DNA of 64,000 nt from SZUA-442 sp963792405 (lineage in GTDB: Bacteria; Actinomycetota; Acidimicrobiia; Spongiisociales; UBA5794), in contig CAWBVU010000001.1 in the NCBI GenBank assembly GCA_963792405.1, positions 128,387 to 192,386 on the forward strand. The letters are read 5' to 3'. Positions 63,501 to 64,000 of this stretch are shown piece by piece. Numbering within the stretch: position 1 is the first letter of the stretch; each line of letters begins with the position of its first letter. A program made the translations under genes and the position numbers. Below the pieces are notes generated by a model. It saw only the letters and a list, made by a program, of their open reading frames with translations, was not told the origin of the DNA and did not search any database.

Positions 63501-64000
63501 TGAGCGGTCCGCGCCGCACAGGCGTACAGCGTGATGGCATGGGCCCTCGCCATCGCGGACAATCCGGGCGCTGCCGATCTCAGTGAGCAGGCCCTGCGGC
63601 TCTACGAGGAGGTCGGTGATCTCCCCGGCCAGAACTACATGACCAACAACCTCGGCTACCTCGCGTACTTCGAGGGGCGATGGGACGACGCCCTCGCCTA
63701 CTACGAGCGGAGCCGTGATGGCGCCGAACGAGTCGGGAACGTCGTGGACGCCGCGTACCCGGAGGTCAACCTCGGAGAGGTGTTGTTGAACCAGCGTCGC
63801 TACGAGGAGGCCGAGCAGCGCCTCGTCAATGCGGTGCGCGTCCTGAGGGCGACCGGCGAGAACTCGATGGCCAGTTTCGCCGAGATGCTGATCGCCCGCG
63901 TGTACCTCGAGCGGAGCGAATTCGACAGGGCAGAGGCCGTCCTTCGGGGCGTCATCGCAGAAGCAGAGGACATCGGGTTCGCCACTGTCACCGCCGAGGC
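60563..64000 (+). pseudogene. Soluble-adenylate-cyclase-like protein: two cyclase domains, AAA ATPase, TPR (frameshifted; 3' end outside window)
   Basis: AGGAGGC precedes ATG 60563. Cyclase domain 1 (about 35-190) has both metal Asp: Asp42 in FVDISGF and Asp92 in KFGGDAL. Cyclase domain 2 (about 250-385) lacks the first Asp (FVRFC) but has the transition-state Asn369 and Arg373 in GDTVNLAARLM, which domain 1 lacks (GPGGTTTTEME). Then a P-loop (VGEAGFGKS), Walker B (MVLDIEDAQWMDD), a winged/helical region and TPR-like helices running to 64000. Frames change near 61979, 62118, 62817, 63440 and 63512; after each the same protein resumes. This is the C1-C2-NTPase-TPR plan of ADCY10-type cyclases. 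Confidence 0.8.

Overview
The window is high-GC DNA (about two thirds G+C by eye) with short intergenic gaps, many GTG starts and many 4-base start/stop overlaps. Several features point to an actinomycete, probably of the Acidimicrobiia type: two F420-type luciferase-like oxidoreductases, a mycothiol-dependent isomerase-fold protein, secreted lipoproteins with Thr/Asp-rich linkers behind the lipobox, and a LacI regulator with a CebR-type operator. The lineage is an inference from gene content; there is no rRNA here.

Layout. 1-9.1 kb: respiratory and metal block. The end of a membrane protein is followed by nosD, nosF, nosY and nosL (copper and sulfur supply for nitrous oxide reductase), a lipoprotein cytochrome c, a divergent-looking P-type ATPase, a polytopic haem-protein-like membrane protein and a second cytochrome c. 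nosZ itself is not in the window. 9.1-11.2 kb: small enzymes (two GNATs, a DUF1801 protein, a dimeric-barrel protein). 11.2-26.2 kb: a beta-glucan locus. A LacI/CebR-like repressor, a GH3 beta-glucosidase (split by a one-base indel) and a large glycoside phosphorylase-like protein run leftward. A sugar-binding lipoprotein, two permeases, a GH16 laminarinase, a PfkB kinase, an SDR, a mannonate/gluconate-dehydratase-like enolase-superfamily protein and a lactonase run rightward. The two arms diverge from a compact promoter with two operators. Together they could cut beta-1,3-glucan outside, import oligosaccharides, split them by hydrolysis and phosphorolysis, and oxidise the glucose through a semi-phosphorylative Entner-Doudoroff route.

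26.3-32 kb: methyltransferase, an Asp-rich secreted protein, ECF sigma/anti-sigma pair, a secreted-repeat lipoprotein, a CDF-like membrane protein, an SMR efflux protein and a cupin. 31.9-37.2 kb: a leftward four-gene operon of a membrane-anchored PhoD-like phosphoesterase, a PEP-synthase-like dikinase without a PEP-binding barrel, and two small membrane proteins. 37.4-47.4 kb: mixed accessory genes, including a PadR regulator with paired operators that reappear about 7 kb away, a very short secreted peptide gene, GH51 arabinofuranosidase, aldo/keto reductase, hydrolases and tRNA-Gly(CCC).

47.5-64 kb: a signalling-flavoured end. An ABC exporter and a patatin phospholipase each carry a cyclic-nucleotide-binding domain, and about 8 kb further on lies a soluble-adenylate-cyclase-like protein (C1-C2 cyclase, AAA ATPase, TPR) that runs off the window. 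Between them is an ABC-2 exporter operon and several membrane or lipid-anchored proteins, separated by a mosaic of palindromic REP-like repeats. From 53.9 kb to the end nearly every longer gene is interrupted by single-base frameshifts after which the same protein resumes; I read these as either local sequencing error or recent decay, and annotate the genes as single broken units.
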